Shown here piece by piece: positions 51,441-60,451 of a stretch of 64,000 bases of DNA (position 1 is the stretch's first letter; each line of letters opens with the position of its first letter). The notes beneath the pieces are model-generated. The model was given only the letters and a program-made list of their open reading frames with translations. It was not told where the DNA came from and did no database searches. Source of the stretch: Terriglobia bacterium (GTDB lineage Bacteria > Acidobacteriota > Terriglobia > Bryobacterales > Bryobacteraceae); NCBI GenBank assembly GCA_020073305.1, contig JAIQFK010000002.1, positions 186,001 to 250,000 on the forward strand, read 5' to 3'. Made by a program: the position numbers and the translations under genes.

Positions 51441-52059
51441 AGTGCTGGTCAGACGCAAGGGCGCCGCAGGACAACCCATCGCCTGGCAGGAGGCGGGCGC
51501 GTCGTACGCCGCGGCTGGGCGGGCGCGCTGGGTAGCGGAGACCTCCGCGCCACCCAGCCCGGAATTGCCGCCGGACGCGCGGCAAGCGGCCTTCCGCGAA
51601 GGAGAAGCGGCCGGGCGGGCGGCGGCTCAGAACGAAATACGCCCGCTGCTGGAACGCTTCGCGCACACCATCGAGGAGCTGGCCGCGCTGCGGCCCCGTT
51701 TGCGGGAACAGGCGGAACGAGATGTGGTGCGGCTGGCGGTAGCCATCGCGCGGCGGGTCGTGCGGCGCGAGCTGACCATCGATCCGCAAGCCGTTGCGGG
51801 CCTGGCCAAGGCCGCGCTCGAGCAGCTCGCGGCCGAGGAGCGGATTCGCGTGCGCGTGCACCCTGAGGACGAAGCCGCGGTGCGCAGCTCGCTCGCGCAG
51901 ACGCGGCGGGCGGACGCTATCGAAGTCACCGGCGACGCGGCTCTCGAGCGCGGCAGCGCCGTTTTTGAAACGGGGCGGGGAAACCTGGATGCCTCGGCGG
52001 AGACGCAACTGGCGGAGATTGAGCGCGGCTTGACGGACCGCTTGCGGGGCCGCGAGTGA
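51430..52059 (+). CDS. fliH: FliH-like export ATPase regulator
   Basis: The 209-residue product starts inside the fliG end and reads AFREGEAAGRAAAQNEIRPLLERFAHTIEELAALRPRLREQAERDVVRLAVAIARRVVRRELTIDPQ, the helical stalk of the FliH/V-ATPase E-subunit family, followed by a C-terminal globular part. It regulates FliI and delivers it to the export gate. The identity rests on order (fliG-fliH-fliI) and on the stalk pattern; a 4-base overlap with fliI follows. Confidence 0.88.
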   Translation: MSSRVLVRRKGAAGQPIAWQEAGASYAAAGRARWVAETSAPPSPELPPDARQAAFREGEAAGRAAAQNEIRPLLERFAHTIEELAALRPRLREQAERDVVRLAVAIARRVVRRELTIDPQAVAGLAKAALEQLAAEERIRVRVHPEDEAAVRSSLAQTRRADAIEVTGDAALERGSAVFETGRGNLDASAETQLAEIERGLTDRLRGRE

Positions 52060-53375
52060 GGCCCCTCGATCTCGAGCCGTATTTCACGCGCCTGGCGGCG
52101 CTCGATCCCATGCGCCGCTCGGGGGTGGTGGTGGGCCTCACCGGACTGCTGGTCGAGTCGGAGGGTCCGGCTGCGGCGATTGGCGATTTCTGCGAGATTC
52201 AGGTGGCCGGCGGCGGGCCCGTGCGCACGCAGGTCATCGGGTTTCGCGAAGGAAAGGTGCTGTCGATCCCGCTCGAAGAGACCGGCGGACTGCGGCTGGG
52301 CGATCGGGTGGTGGCGCGCCGCGAGGATGCGCGCATGGAGGTGGGCGACGGGCTGCTCGGCCGGGTGCTGGATGGTTTCGGCCGGCCGATGGACGGCGGG
52401 CCGCCGGTCCAAGCGGCGGCCTATTACGACCTCTTCCGAACACCGCCCAACGCTCTGGAGCGCGAGCACATCACCGAGCCCCTGACCACGGGCATCCGGG
52501 CCATCGACAGCCTGCTGGCCTGCGGCGCGGGGCAGAGGGTCGGGATTTTCGGCGGCAGCGGAGTGGGCAAGAGCACGCTGCTGGCCTCGATGGCGCGCAA
52601 CCATGCCGCCGATGTCACCGTCATCGCCATGATCGGCGAGCGCAACCGTGAGGTGCGCGCGTTCCTCGAACAGGAACTAGGCGCGGAGGGCCGCCGCCGG
52701 GCTGTGGTGGTGACGGCGACCTCTGACCAGCCGGCCCCGCTGCGCGTGCGCGCCTGCTTCGTCGCCCTGGCGGTCGCCGAATACTTTCGAGATGCCGGCG
52801 CCAAGGTCCTGCTGGTTCTCGACTCGGTCACGCGCCTGGCCATGGCGCAGCGCGAGATCGGTCTCGCGGCGGGCGAGCCGCCCAGCCAGAAGGGCTATAC
52901 GCCGTCGGTCTTTCATCTGCTCCCCAAGGTGTTCGAGCGTGCCGGAAACTTCAAGAGCGGTTCCATCACCGGGTTCTTCACCGTGCTGGTCGAGGGGGAC
53001 GATTTCAACGAGCCCATCTGCGACGCCGTTCGCGGCATCCTGGACGGGCACATCGTACTCTCCCGCCGGCTGGCAGATGCCGGGCACTATCCCGCCATCG
53101 ACGTCCTGCAGTCGGTCAGCCGGCTCATCGGGCGCGTGGCGACTGCGGAGCAACTGGAGTCGGCCCGGAAAATCCGCGAGGCCATGGCCATTTACCAGCA
53201 GTCCGAGGACCTGATCCAACTGGGCGCCTATGCCGCGGGGTCCAACCCGCGGCTGGATGCCAGCATTCGAGTGCGCAACGGGCTGATGGACTTTCTGCGC
53301 CAGGACGCGCACACCAGTTCGCCCGCCGGCGAGACTCTCGACCGGCTGAAGGCGCTGGCGGCCGCGCTGGCCTGA
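52056..53375 (+). CDS. fliI: Flagellum-specific export ATPase FliI
   Basis: The 439-residue product starts at GTG 52056, overlapping the fliH stop. Walker A GGSGVGKS (166-173) and the later LLVLDSVTRLAMAQREIGLAAGEPPSQKGYTPSVF, with the family GSITGFFTVLVEGDDFNEPICDAVRGILDGHIVL, are all present. It energises unfolding and export of flagellar proteins. The N-terminal beta-barrel is complete. Length equals the usual 440. Confidence 0.97.
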   Translation: MRPLDLEPYFTRLAALDPMRRSGVVVGLTGLLVESEGPAAAIGDFCEIQVAGGGPVRTQVIGFREGKVLSIPLEETGGLRLGDRVVARREDARMEVGDGLLGRVLDGFGRPMDGGPPVQAAAYYDLFRTPPNALEREHITEPLTTGIRAIDSLLACGAGQRVGIFGGSGVGKSTLLASMARNHAADVTVIAMIGERNREVRAFLEQELGAEGRRRAVVVTATSDQPAPLRVRACFVALAVAEYFRDAGAKVLLVLDSVTRLAMAQREIGLAAGEPPSQKGYTPSVFHLLPKVFERAGNFKSGSITGFFTVLVEGDDFNEPICDAVRGILDGHIVLSRRLADAGHYPAIDVLQSVSRLIGRVATAEQLESARKIREAMAIYQQSEDLIQLGAYAAGSNPRLDASIRVRNGLMDFLRQDAHTSSPAGETLDRLKALAAALA

Positions 53376-53383
53376 GCTCCGGC

Positions 53384-53818
53384 ATGCGGAACTTCCGGTT
53401 TTCGCTGGAACGAATCCTGAGCTGGCGGCGCTTGGAATTGCAGGCTGAGGAGGCGCGCCTGGCGGTTTTGTTTGCCGAGCGCAGCCGTCTGGACGCCGCA
53501 CGCACCGAAATACGCGCCGCACGCGAAAGCGCGGCCAGCCGGCTGTGGGCGGCCGGAACGGTCGACGGGAGCGAACTGGAGTCTTTGCAGGGCTACCGCC
53601 AGCGGCTGGAAAAGAAGATGGTCGCGATGGATCGCCGGAGGGCGCAATCCGCAGAGCAGATTGCCCTCGAGCAGGTCCGGGTGGTCGACGCCCACCGGCG
53701 CGTTCGGCTGCTCGAAAAACTGAGAGGGCGGCGGCTCGAGGAATGGCGGACGGCTGGGCAGCGCGAACTCGAGAACTTCGCCTCCGAGGCCTTTCTGGCG
53801 CGCTGGCATCGGGACTAG
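53384..53818 (+). CDS. fliJ: Flagellar export chaperone FliJ
   Basis: The 144-residue product is a pure coiled coil: FRFSLERILSWRRLELQAEEARLAVLFAERSRLDAARTEIRAARESAASRL and then LQGYRQRLEKKMVAMDRRRAQSAEQIALEQVRVVDAHRRVRLLEKLRGRRLEEWRTAGQRELENFASEAFL. This fits FliJ in length and context after fliI. It completes the export stalk. Sequence identity within FliJ is always low, so context carries much of the call. Confidence 0.85.
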   Translation: MRNFRFSLERILSWRRLELQAEEARLAVLFAERSRLDAARTEIRAARESAASRLWAAGTVDGSELESLQGYRQRLEKKMVAMDRRRAQSAEQIALEQVRVVDAHRRVRLLEKLRGRRLEEWRTAGQRELENFASEAFLARWHRD

Positions 53819-53907
53819 GGTTCGCGAAAACCGGGATCGGGCATTCACCGCAGACCTCTAATCCTTCCGACCAACTTCGCCGATCATTTATCAAGTGGGA
53901 GCATGGC

Positions 53908-54279
53908 ATGCCTTTGGACGTACTGATCGTTGATGATTCGGCCGCGATTCGCAAGATCCTGCAACGGGTCCTAGCGCAGACCAACCTCCCCTTGGGGAAA
54001 GTGTCGGAGGCCGGAGATGGCCGTGAGGCGCTGGACGCGATGAAACAGGCCAAGGTCGACCTCATCCTGTCGGACATCAATATGCCCAACATGGACGGCC
54101 TGCAATTCTTGAGCGAGCTGAAATCCAACGATCAATGGAAAGGGATCCCCGTGCTGGTGATCAGTACGGAAGGCAGCCAAGCCAAAGTCATGGAAGCGGT
54201 CCAACTGGGCGCCCGGGGATTCGTGCGAAAGCCGTTCACGCCGGATCAGATCAAGGAGAAGTTAGCCAGTATCTTCTAG
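53908..54279 (+). CDS. cheY: CheY-like single receiver protein
   Basis: From ATG 53908 the product has 123 residues, one receiver domain: D9-D10 (LIVDDSA), the phosphoacceptor D56 in LILSDINMPNMDG, T87 near the VLVIST strand and K108 in RKPFT. It should be phosphorylated by CheA encoded elsewhere and bind FliM to reverse rotation. It lies between fliJ and a CheX-like gene, so the pair is probably the motor response regulator and its phosphatase. Confidence 0.93.
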   Translation: MPLDVLIVDDSAAIRKILQRVLAQTNLPLGKVSEAGDGREALDAMKQAKVDLILSDINMPNMDGLQFLSELKSNDQWKGIPVLVISTEGSQAKVMEAVQLGARGFVRKPFTPDQIKEKLASIF

Positions 54280-54321
54280 CGGGGCCGCAGCATGCCGTGC
54301 GGACCGCAGTCAGGAAACGTG

Positions 54322-54858
54322 ATGTCAGACGAACTCGATCAAACCCGGGTAGTAGCCGCCCTCAGCCAAGCCACGGTAGAGGTCTTCTCCACTATGCTGG
54401 GCATGGAGGTGGCAGCCCAGGAGAGCTACCGCCAAGGCGGTAAGCCGGAGCCCACGAATGGAGTCGTGACGCTCATTGGCCTCGCAGGAAAATGGGTGGG
54501 CACTGGCAGTATCTGCTGCTCGGCGGAGGTCGCCCGCAAGATTTCCGGACAGCTTCTCATGTCGGAATTCGCAAACGTAGATCAGGAAGTCCTGGATGCC
54601 CTGGGCGAGGTCACAAACATGATCATCGGCAATTTCAAGAACGCCATCGAGGACCTGGCGGGGCCACTGGGACTCAGCATTCCAGTCGTGATTTACGGTC
54701 ACAATTTTACGGCCAGCAGCCTGCATGCAGCTCAGTGGACGGTGGTTCCCTTCCAGTGCCCTGACGGGAACATGGAAATCAAGATCTGCCTCTCGCTCCA
54801 ACCTGAACCGTCACAAAATCGGCGCCAAGCATACCCGAATGCGCAAGTAGCCGTTTGA
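54322..54858 (+). CDS. cheX: CheX/CheC-type chemotaxis phosphatase
   Basis: From ATG 54322, preceded by AGGAAA, the product has 178 residues. It contains the active-site helix LDALGEVTNMIIGNFK, with the E-x2-N motif of CheC/CheX/FliY phosphatases, and a second half with GPLGLSIPVVIYGHNFTASS. It dephosphorylates CheY-P. One such motif is visible, as in CheX. It follows cheY directly, supporting the assignment. The last 25 residues are Pro/Gln/Arg-rich and variable. Confidence 0.88.
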   Translation: MSDELDQTRVVAALSQATVEVFSTMLGMEVAAQESYRQGGKPEPTNGVVTLIGLAGKWVGTGSICCSAEVARKISGQLLMSEFANVDQEVLDALGEVTNMIIGNFKNAIEDLAGPLGLSIPVVIYGHNFTASSLHAAQWTVVPFQCPDGNMEIKICLSLQPEPSQNRRQAYPNAQVAV

Positions 54859-54917
54859 GGGCCACGCCGATCCGCACCCGGTTCGAGCGGTGCATGGCCA
54901 GGCCGTGCGACAGCCGA

Positions 54918-54941
54918 GGGAGAGGCCATTGAGGGCCTCCC
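54918..54941. terminator. Hairpin after cheX
   Basis: GGGAGAGGCC pairs with GGCCTCCC around a six-base loop with one bulged A. No U-run follows, so it may be a weak terminator or only a boundary element; it overlaps the -35 of the next promoter. Confidence 0.35.
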
Positions 54942-54957
54942 GTGGCTTTGATATAAT
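54929..54957 (+). promoter_or_regulatory. Sigma-70-type promoter of the phoH operon
   Basis: TTGAGG (54929) and a perfect TATAAT (54952-54957) are separated by 17 bases. Transcription near 54964 would leave a leader of about 135 nt before phoH, in which GGAGG at 55076-55080 stands 18 bases before the ATG. Apart from these elements and the hairpin, the 240-nt interval holds nothing I can recognise. Confidence 0.65.
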
Positions 54958-55098
54958 CCACGTAGATGGTAGTTGATCGAGCCCGGGATTACGGGCACCA
55001 GGTGTCATTCCCCTTGCGCCATTCCTGTGCGTTCGCGCCTGTTCTTTTTGCGTGCGCGTCCATCCATGCGTAATCGGAGGTATCCAGATACCCGCTAA

Positions 55099-56154
55099 AT
55101 GAAAGTCAGCGTATCCATCGTCCGCGGAATTGAAAGCCTGTTCGGCACTCGCGACGAAAACATTCGCCTCCTCGAAACCGGACTCAACATCAACACCCAG
55201 CTCATTGACGACTCGCTCGAAATCGAAGGCGAGCCCGTCAACGTCACGCGCGCGGAAAACATTCTTGAAGACTATGTGGCGCTGGTGAGCGAGGGCCACG
55301 TGTTCAATAACGGGGACCTCAACAGTTACCTCCGGGTGTGCACCGAAGATCCCGACGTGAGCTTGCGGGCGCTGGTTTCGAGCGGGCGGCAGCGCACATT
55401 CGGCAAGAAGGCGCTCACACCGAAAACCATCAACCAGCGCCGCTATGTGGAAGCCATTGAACGCAACGATCTGGTTTTCGGGGTCGGTCCGGCAGGCACG
55501 GGAAAGACGTATCTGGCGGTGGCCATGGGAATATCGGCGCTGCTCTCCAAAAAGGTAAGCCGCATCATTCTCACGCGGCCGGCGGTTGAGGCCGGCGAAC
55601 GGCTGGGCTTCCTTCCCGGAACCCTGCAGGAGAAGGTGGACCCCTACCTGCGGCCGCTGTACGATGCTCTGCACGACATGCTGGAACCCGAAAAGGTGGA
55701 GAAATTGCTGGAGCGCTCCATCATCGAGGTCGCTCCCATTGCGTTCATGCGCGGCCGCACACTCAACGACAGCTTCATCATCCTCGACGAGGCCCAGAAC
55801 TCGACCGCGGAGCAGATGAAGATGGTGCTCACGCGCCAGGGCTTCAATTCCAAAATGGTGGTGAACGGCGACATCACGCAGATTGACCTGCCGACGGGGA
55901 GGCGCAGCGGGCTGCTGAACGCGCTGGATGTCCTTCGCGGCATTACCGGCATCAGTTTTGTGAACTTTGACGAGCGCGACGTGGTGCGGCACAACCTGGT
56001 GCAGCGCATTGTGAAGGCATACGAAAAATACAACGAAACGGTGGGCGCCGGGCGGCAGCTCACTCTCAAACTAACCGACAACGGGGCCGAAGCGCCGGCT
56101 GAACCGGCTCCCGTGGCGGTAACCGAAAACGTCGCGGAAGTCCCCAACGCCTGA
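55099..56154 (+). CDS. phoH: PhoH-family ATPase
   Basis: The 351-residue product carries an N-terminal KH-like beta region (VNVTRAENILEDYVALVSEGHVF), then Walker A GPAGTGKT (130-137) and Walker B FIILDEAQN. It is a cytoplasmic RNA-helicase-like ATPase of the PhoH group, commonly adjacent to ybeY as here and thought to act in RNA processing. It starts the phoH-ybeY-corC-era series. Length is normal for the family; the C-terminal Ala/Glu/Pro-rich tail is variable. Confidence 0.95.
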   Translation: MKVSVSIVRGIESLFGTRDENIRLLETGLNINTQLIDDSLEIEGEPVNVTRAENILEDYVALVSEGHVFNNGDLNSYLRVCTEDPDVSLRALVSSGRQRTFGKKALTPKTINQRRYVEAIERNDLVFGVGPAGTGKTYLAVAMGISALLSKKVSRIILTRPAVEAGERLGFLPGTLQEKVDPYLRPLYDALHDMLEPEKVEKLLERSIIEVAPIAFMRGRTLNDSFIILDEAQNSTAEQMKMVLTRQGFNSKMVVNGDITQIDLPTGRRSGLLNALDVLRGITGISFVNFDERDVVRHNLVQRIVKAYEKYNETVGAGRQLTLKLTDNGAEAPAEPAPVAVTENVAEVPNA

Positions 56155-56163
56155 GGACGTTCC

Positions 56164-56619
56164 ATGTCTCGTTCCGAACCCATGGTTCTTATGCGCCGCA
56201 CTCCATCTGGATTGCGGCGGGGTCCGCTCGAGGCATTCGCGCGCCAGTTGCGCGAGCGCGTCACAGGTGGGCTCCGGTTCCAGTGCCTGATCACCGGGGA
56301 TCGCGAACTCGAAAGACTGAACCGGCAGTTTTTGGGGAAGGACTACCCGACCGATGTCCTGTCGTTTCCAGCGGCGGAGAGCGCCGGAACGTCTAAGGAA
56401 CTCGGAGAGATCGCCATCTCGTTCGAGCGAGCGCGCGAGCAAGCTCGTGCGCTGGGCCATTCGGTTAGCGACGAAATCCGCATCCTGATGCTGCATGGCG
56501 TGCTGCACCTGATGGGCATGGATCACGAGCGCGACCGTGGCGCCATGGCTCGCGCCGAGATCGCCTGGCGCCATAAGCTCGGCCTGCCCGCCAGCCTGAT
56601 CGAAAGGGTGAGCGCATGA
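56164..56619 (+). CDS. ybeY: Endoribonuclease YbeY
   Basis: The 151-residue product has the zinc motif H111-x3-H115-x5-H121 (LHGVLHLMGMDHERD), preceded by the conserved TDVLSFP strand. It is a single-strand-specific endoribonuclease that helps mature and quality-control 16S rRNA. It sits 9 nt after phoH and overlaps corC by four bases. Length is typical. Confidence 0.95.
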   Translation: MSRSEPMVLMRRTPSGLRRGPLEAFARQLRERVTGGLRFQCLITGDRELERLNRQFLGKDYPTDVLSFPAAESAGTSKELGEIAISFERAREQARALGHSVSDEIRILMLHGVLHLMGMDHERDRGAMARAEIAWRHKLGLPASLIERVSA

Positions 56620-57875
56620 GTTGGGTGCTGTTCGGCATGACCGCCATTGCCGTGTTTCTCCTGGCGCTGGCAAGTTCCGTGCAGCTTCTCTACTTGGAAA
56701 GCCTGCGGCTGCGCACGCGCGACCTGCCCGCCCTGGAATATTTCAAGAGTACGCTCGAAGAAAAGATTGGCCTCGACACCGACCAGGGTGCGCTATTGTT
56801 TTCGCTCCTCAAGCACCTGACGCTGGCACTGATGGGGGTGCTGGTCCTGGGCAACTTTCTCGGCCACACCTTCACGTGGCTGCTTCTTCTGGAAGCCGGC
56901 TCGACGTCGGTCGTGCTGATGCTGATGGCCGGCTACGCCATCCCGCAGATTTCTTATCGCCGGTCCTCCGGCACGTGGCTCGAGCCCCTGGTTCCCTTGC
57001 TGCGCGCCCTCGCCGTGGCCCTGAGGCCCGTGACTGCCGTGTTCAACTTCTTCTACTCGCTCCTGGAAATGGCGGACCAGAAGGGGGGCAGCGAGGAGCC
57101 GGCCACCCCGGCCGAAAACATCGAGGCGCTCATCTCGGCCGGAACCGAGGGAGGACTGATCGAGGAGGAGGACCGCAAACTCATCCAGTCCGTGGTGGAG
57201 TTCGGCGACAAGGTGGTTCGCGAGGTGATGACGCCGCGCCCCAACATCGTGGCCATTTCGGCCGATTCCACCCTCGAACAGCTGCGGCAGCTCGTCATCA
57301 ACGAACAGTATTCGCGGATTCCGGTTTACGAAGGGTCGATCGATCAGATCATCGGCTTCCTGCACGCGCGTGACATGTTCGAACTCGAAGAAGACGAGCG
57401 CCTGCGGCGCAACGTGCGCGACCTGATGCGGCCCATTCGATTCGTGCCCGAGACGAAACCCGTTAACGACCTGATGCGCGAGATGCAATCGGACAACACC
57501 CACATGGTCATCGTGGTGGACGAGTATGGAAATACCGCGGGGCTGGCCACCATGGAGGATTTGGTGGAAGTCATTCTAGGCGAGATCCGCGACGAGCACG
57601 AACCGGACTCCGACATCAAAGAGGATGGCTCGGGAGGCTACATCGTCTCCGGTAGTTTCGATCTCGCGCGCCTGGAAGACATGCTGGAGTTCCGGCCGCA
57701 GGGGGAGATTGAGTCGACCACGGTGGGTGGACTGGTGACGGAGTGGCTGGGGCGCGTGCCGCAGCCGGGCGAATCCGTGGAACGCGACGGGATCCGCATT
57801 GACGTGCTGGCCAGCGATCAATTGCGAGTCGAGCAGGTGCGTGTCCGGCGCTGGCAGGCCGTGGCGCATGATTGA
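56616..57875 (+). CDS. corC: CorC/TlyC-type CNNM and CBS-domain protein
   Basis: The 419-residue product has three to four N-terminal membrane helices (DUF21/CNNM core), a linker, two CBS motifs (VREVMTPRPNIVAISADSTLEQLRQLVINEQYSRIPVYEGSIDQIIGFLHARDM and MVIVVDEYGNTAGLATMEDLVEVILGEIRDEHE), and the CorC/HlyC C-terminal domain (YIVSGSFDLARLEDMLEF...VGGLVTEWLGRVPQPGE). It is proposed to take part in Mg/Co efflux or membrane homeostasis; 'hemolysin' names are historical. It overlaps era by eight bases. Confidence 0.92.
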   Translation: MSWVLFGMTAIAVFLLALASSVQLLYLESLRLRTRDLPALEYFKSTLEEKIGLDTDQGALLFSLLKHLTLALMGVLVLGNFLGHTFTWLLLLEAGSTSVVLMLMAGYAIPQISYRRSSGTWLEPLVPLLRALAVALRPVTAVFNFFYSLLEMADQKGGSEEPATPAENIEALISAGTEGGLIEEEDRKLIQSVVEFGDKVVREVMTPRPNIVAISADSTLEQLRQLVINEQYSRIPVYEGSIDQIIGFLHARDMFELEEDERLRRNVRDLMRPIRFVPETKPVNDLMREMQSDNTHMVIVVDEYGNTAGLATMEDLVEVILGEIRDEHEPDSDIKEDGSGGYIVSGSFDLARLEDMLEFRPQGEIESTTVGGLVTEWLGRVPQPGESVERDGIRIDVLASDQLRVEQVRVRRWQAVAHD

Positions 57876-58806
57876 AGGCGCGGCGCACCAGGAAGCGGGC
57901 GGTTTTCGCTCGGGTTTTGTCTCCATCCTCGGCCGGCCCAACGCAGGCAAGTCCACGCTACTCAATGCGCTGGTCGGGTCGAAGATCGCCATCGTGGCCG
58001 ATAAGCCCCAGACCACGCGCACAACCATTCAGGGCGTCGTCACCACCGAACGCGCTCAGATCGTGTTCGTCGACACGCCGGGTATTCACGAGGCCGATTC
58101 GCCAATCAACAAGCGCATGATGGAAATGGTGCGAACTGCGCTGGAGGAACGGGACCTGCTGCTCTTCGTCGCCGATGCTTCGCGGGAATTTGTATCGGCA
58201 GACGCGCAGGCCCTCCGCCTGGTCGAGAAAACTGGTACACCCGTTATTCTGCTGCTGAACAAGATCGACCTCCTCCGGGACAAATCGCGCCTGCTCGCGT
58301 TGATCGACCGGTACCGCAAGCTGCACGAGTTTGCCGAGTGTATTCCGGTGTCGGCGGAGCGCGGCGAAAATCTGGACAAGCTCAGCGATGCCATTGTGGC
58401 GCGGCTGCCCGAAGGCCCCGCCTATTTCCCTCCCGATCATATGACTGACCAGCCGGAACGTTTCCTTGCGGCTGAGCTAGTACGTGAAAAGATCCTGCGC
58501 GAAACCCGGCAAGAAGTGCCGCACTCGGTGGCGGTGCTGGTCGACAAATGGGAAGAAGAAGCCGGACTCATTCGCATTTACGCGACCATCTACGTAGAGA
58601 AGGCAGGCCAAAAAGGAATACTCATCGGGGCAAGCGGCGCACAGCTCAAGCGCATCGGCACGCTGGCTCGCGAAGAGATGGAGCGGTTCTTCGGACGGAA
58701 GATCTACCTCGATCTGCACGTCAAAGTGCAGCCAGGCTGGCGCGGGATGCCGGCCTTTCTGGACGCGCTCGACTGGCGTACAATGGCCGGGAAAGATGAA
58801 ATCTAA
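57868..58806 (+). CDS. era: GTPase Era
   Basis: From the ATG at 57868 the product has 312 residues; the longer frame from 57799 lies within corC. G1 GRPNAGKST (22-30), G3 DTPG, G4 NKID and the C-terminal KH domain (VEKAGQKGILIGASGAQLKRIGTLAREEMERFFGRKIYLDLHVKV) are all present. Era binds 16S rRNA and is essential for small-subunit assembly. Its 3' end overlaps the next gene by 11 bases. Confidence 0.97.
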   Translation: MIEGAAHQEAGGFRSGFVSILGRPNAGKSTLLNALVGSKIAIVADKPQTTRTTIQGVVTTERAQIVFVDTPGIHEADSPINKRMMEMVRTALEERDLLLFVADASREFVSADAQALRLVEKTGTPVILLLNKIDLLRDKSRLLALIDRYRKLHEFAECIPVSAERGENLDKLSDAIVARLPEGPAYFPPDHMTDQPERFLAAELVREKILRETRQEVPHSVAVLVDKWEEEAGLIRIYATIYVEKAGQKGILIGASGAQLKRIGTLAREEMERFFGRKIYLDLHVKVQPGWRGMPAFLDALDWRTMAGKDEI

Positions 58807-59125
58807 ACTCATTCTGTGCGCCGCCGCGCTGTCGGTGGCGATTACGATGCAAGTGGGCGCGGCGCCGCTCTCGCGCGCAAGCCGTCCGCTGTACTTTGCC
58901 GACAAAGCGGTGTCCGACGACTCGCTGCATGATCTCGTGATGCGCAAGCTGGCGAACGACGCCGACGTCAAGGGTGGCGGTCTCCAGGTCGAGGTCAAAG
59001 ATGGCGTGGTCACGTTGCGCGGCAAGCTGGAAACCGAGAAGCAAATTCAGAAGGCTGAAAAGCTCGCTAAAAAAGTGGGTGGCGTCAAGAAGGTGGTCAG
59101 CGAAATCACCCTCTCCAAGAAATGA
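58796..59125 (+). CDS. BON-domain periplasmic protein
   Basis: The 109-residue product has a signal peptide (MKSKLILCAAALSVAITMQVGAAP) and one BON domain (LVMRKLANDADVKGGGLQVEVKDGVVTLRGKLETEKQIQKAEKLAKKVGGVKKVVSEITL). BON domains bind phospholipid and occur in periplasmic stress proteins such as OsmY. It starts within the era gene and is followed by the SMP-30 gene after a four-base overlap, so it may share the era message. Substrate and role unknown. Confidence 0.88.
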   Translation: MKSKLILCAAALSVAITMQVGAAPLSRASRPLYFADKAVSDDSLHDLVMRKLANDADVKGGGLQVEVKDGVVTLRGKLETEKQIQKAEKLAKKVGGVKKVVSEITLSKK

Positions 59126-60009
59126 AGGGCATGCCGATCACCCGCCGGCAGCTTGGCGCCTCGGTACTGGGCGTATGGGGCTCGACGGCGCTCGCCCAGC
59201 AAGAGCACCAGATTGACCGGGTGGCAGGCGGTTTTCGTTTCACCGAAGGTCCGGTCTGGTCGCGGGAAGGCTTTCTTCTGTTCAGCGACGTGCCCAACGA
59301 CCAAATCCTGCAGTACGTGCCCGGCGAGAAGCCCACGGTCTTCCGTGACCATTCGAACGGCGCGAACGGAAACGCGTTCGATGCCCAAGGCCGTTTCTAC
59401 ACCTGCGAGAGCCGCACGCGGCGCGTGGTGCGGATGGATAAGAAGGGCAGCCTGCAGGTCCTGGCCGACAAGTGGGAAGGAAAGCGCCTGAACGCGCCCA
59501 ACGACATCGTGGTACGCAAGGACGGCCACGTGTATTTCACCGATCCCGCCTTCGGCAACCAGGAGGACACGCGCGAGCTGGATTTTTACGGCGTGTACCA
59601 CATCGCGCCCAAAGGAGAACTGCACCTGATCGCCAAGCCGGCCGGCCGGCCGAACGGGATCGCGTTCTCGCCGAACGGTCGGGTGCTCTACGTGGGCAAC
59701 TCCGACGAGCACAGCGTGCGCGCGTACGATGTGGACCACAACGGCGAGATTTCGGGCGAGCGTGTGGTCATTTCCGGACTGAGCGGCGTGCCCGACGGCG
59801 TCCGCGTCGACGAAAAGGGGAACGTGTACGTTGCCGCCAATGGGCTGGCCATCTACGATCCGCACGGCAAGCTGGCCGAAACCATCGAACTCCCCGAAAA
59901 GCCGTCTAACTTCGCGTTCGGCGATCCCGACCTGCAGACGCTCTACATCACCGCCAGAACCGCGCTCTATCGCGTACGGCGCAATGTGAAAGGGGCGTCG
60001 CAGTATTAA
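59122..60009 (+). CDS. Exported SMP-30/gluconolactonase-family protein
   Basis: The 295-residue product begins with a twin-arginine type leader ([20 protein letters not shown]) and folds as a six-bladed propeller: [74 protein letters not shown]. It retains the E-G-P-x-W and N-D-I-V-V metal-binding signatures of the family. A lactonase or sugar-hydrolase activity in the periplasm is expected. It starts four bases inside the BON-domain gene. Confidence 0.9.
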   Translation: MKGMPITRRQLGASVLGVWGSTALAQQEHQIDRVAGGFRFTEGPVWSREGFLLFSDVPNDQILQYVPGEKPTVFRDHSNGANGNAFDAQGRFYTCESRTRRVVRMDKKGSLQVLADKWEGKRLNAPNDIVVRKDGHVYFTDPAFGNQEDTRELDFYGVYHIAPKGELHLIAKPAGRPNGIAFSPNGRVLYVGNSDEHSVRAYDVDHNGEISGERVVISGLSGVPDGVRVDEKGNVYVAANGLAIYDPHGKLAETIELPEKPSNFAFGDPDLQTLYITARTALYRVRRNVKGASQY

Positions 60010-60091
60010 GCGCCGCGCCACCCAAGACCCGCGCCGCTATCCGGCACGCCCGATCCTGGGTGTCGGCGCCATCATTTTTCGGCGCGATCGC

Positions 60092-60451
60092 GTGCTGCTG
60101 GTGGAGCGCGGCAAGGCACCCTTGAAGGGGTACTGGTCGTTGCCCGGCGGCGCGCTGGAGACCGGAGAGCGCCTGGAGGACGGAATCCGGCGCGAGGTGC
60201 GCGAAGAGACAGGGCTGGTGGTCAGGCCGGTGCGAGTGTTCACCATCTTTGAACGCATCATGCGCGATGGCCGCGGCAAAGCGGAATATCACTACGTGCT
60301 GGTGGACTATCTTTGCCAGGTGACGGGCGGCTCGCTGAAAGCGGCCAGCGATGTGAGCCGTGCCGAGTGGGTGCCGCGGACCGCGCTCTCGCAGTACAAA
60401 ATCACCGAGGGCACGCGGCCGGTGATCGAGCAGGCTTTTCGGGAACGATGA
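60092..60451 (+). CDS. NUDIX hydrolase (start uncertain)
   Basis: The only canonical start in frame is GTG 60092, giving 119 residues that begin MLLVERG with the NUDIX box GGALETGERLEDGIRREVREETGLV. But the frame is coding upstream: residues YPARPILGVGAIIFRRDR precede it without a stop back to 59990, and that is exactly the first strand of NUDIX domains. The gene probably starts near 60005 with a rare ATT overlapping the upstream stop codon, or with CTG 60053. It hydrolyses nucleoside-diphosphate derivatives such as ADP-ribose or 8-oxo-dGTP-like substrates. It overlaps mutS2 by four bases. Confidence 0.8.
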   Translation: MLLVERGKAPLKGYWSLPGGALETGERLEDGIRREVREETGLVVRPVRVFTIFERIMRDGRGKAEYHYVLVDYLCQVTGGSLKAASDVSRAEWVPRTALSQYKITEGTRPVIEQAFRER

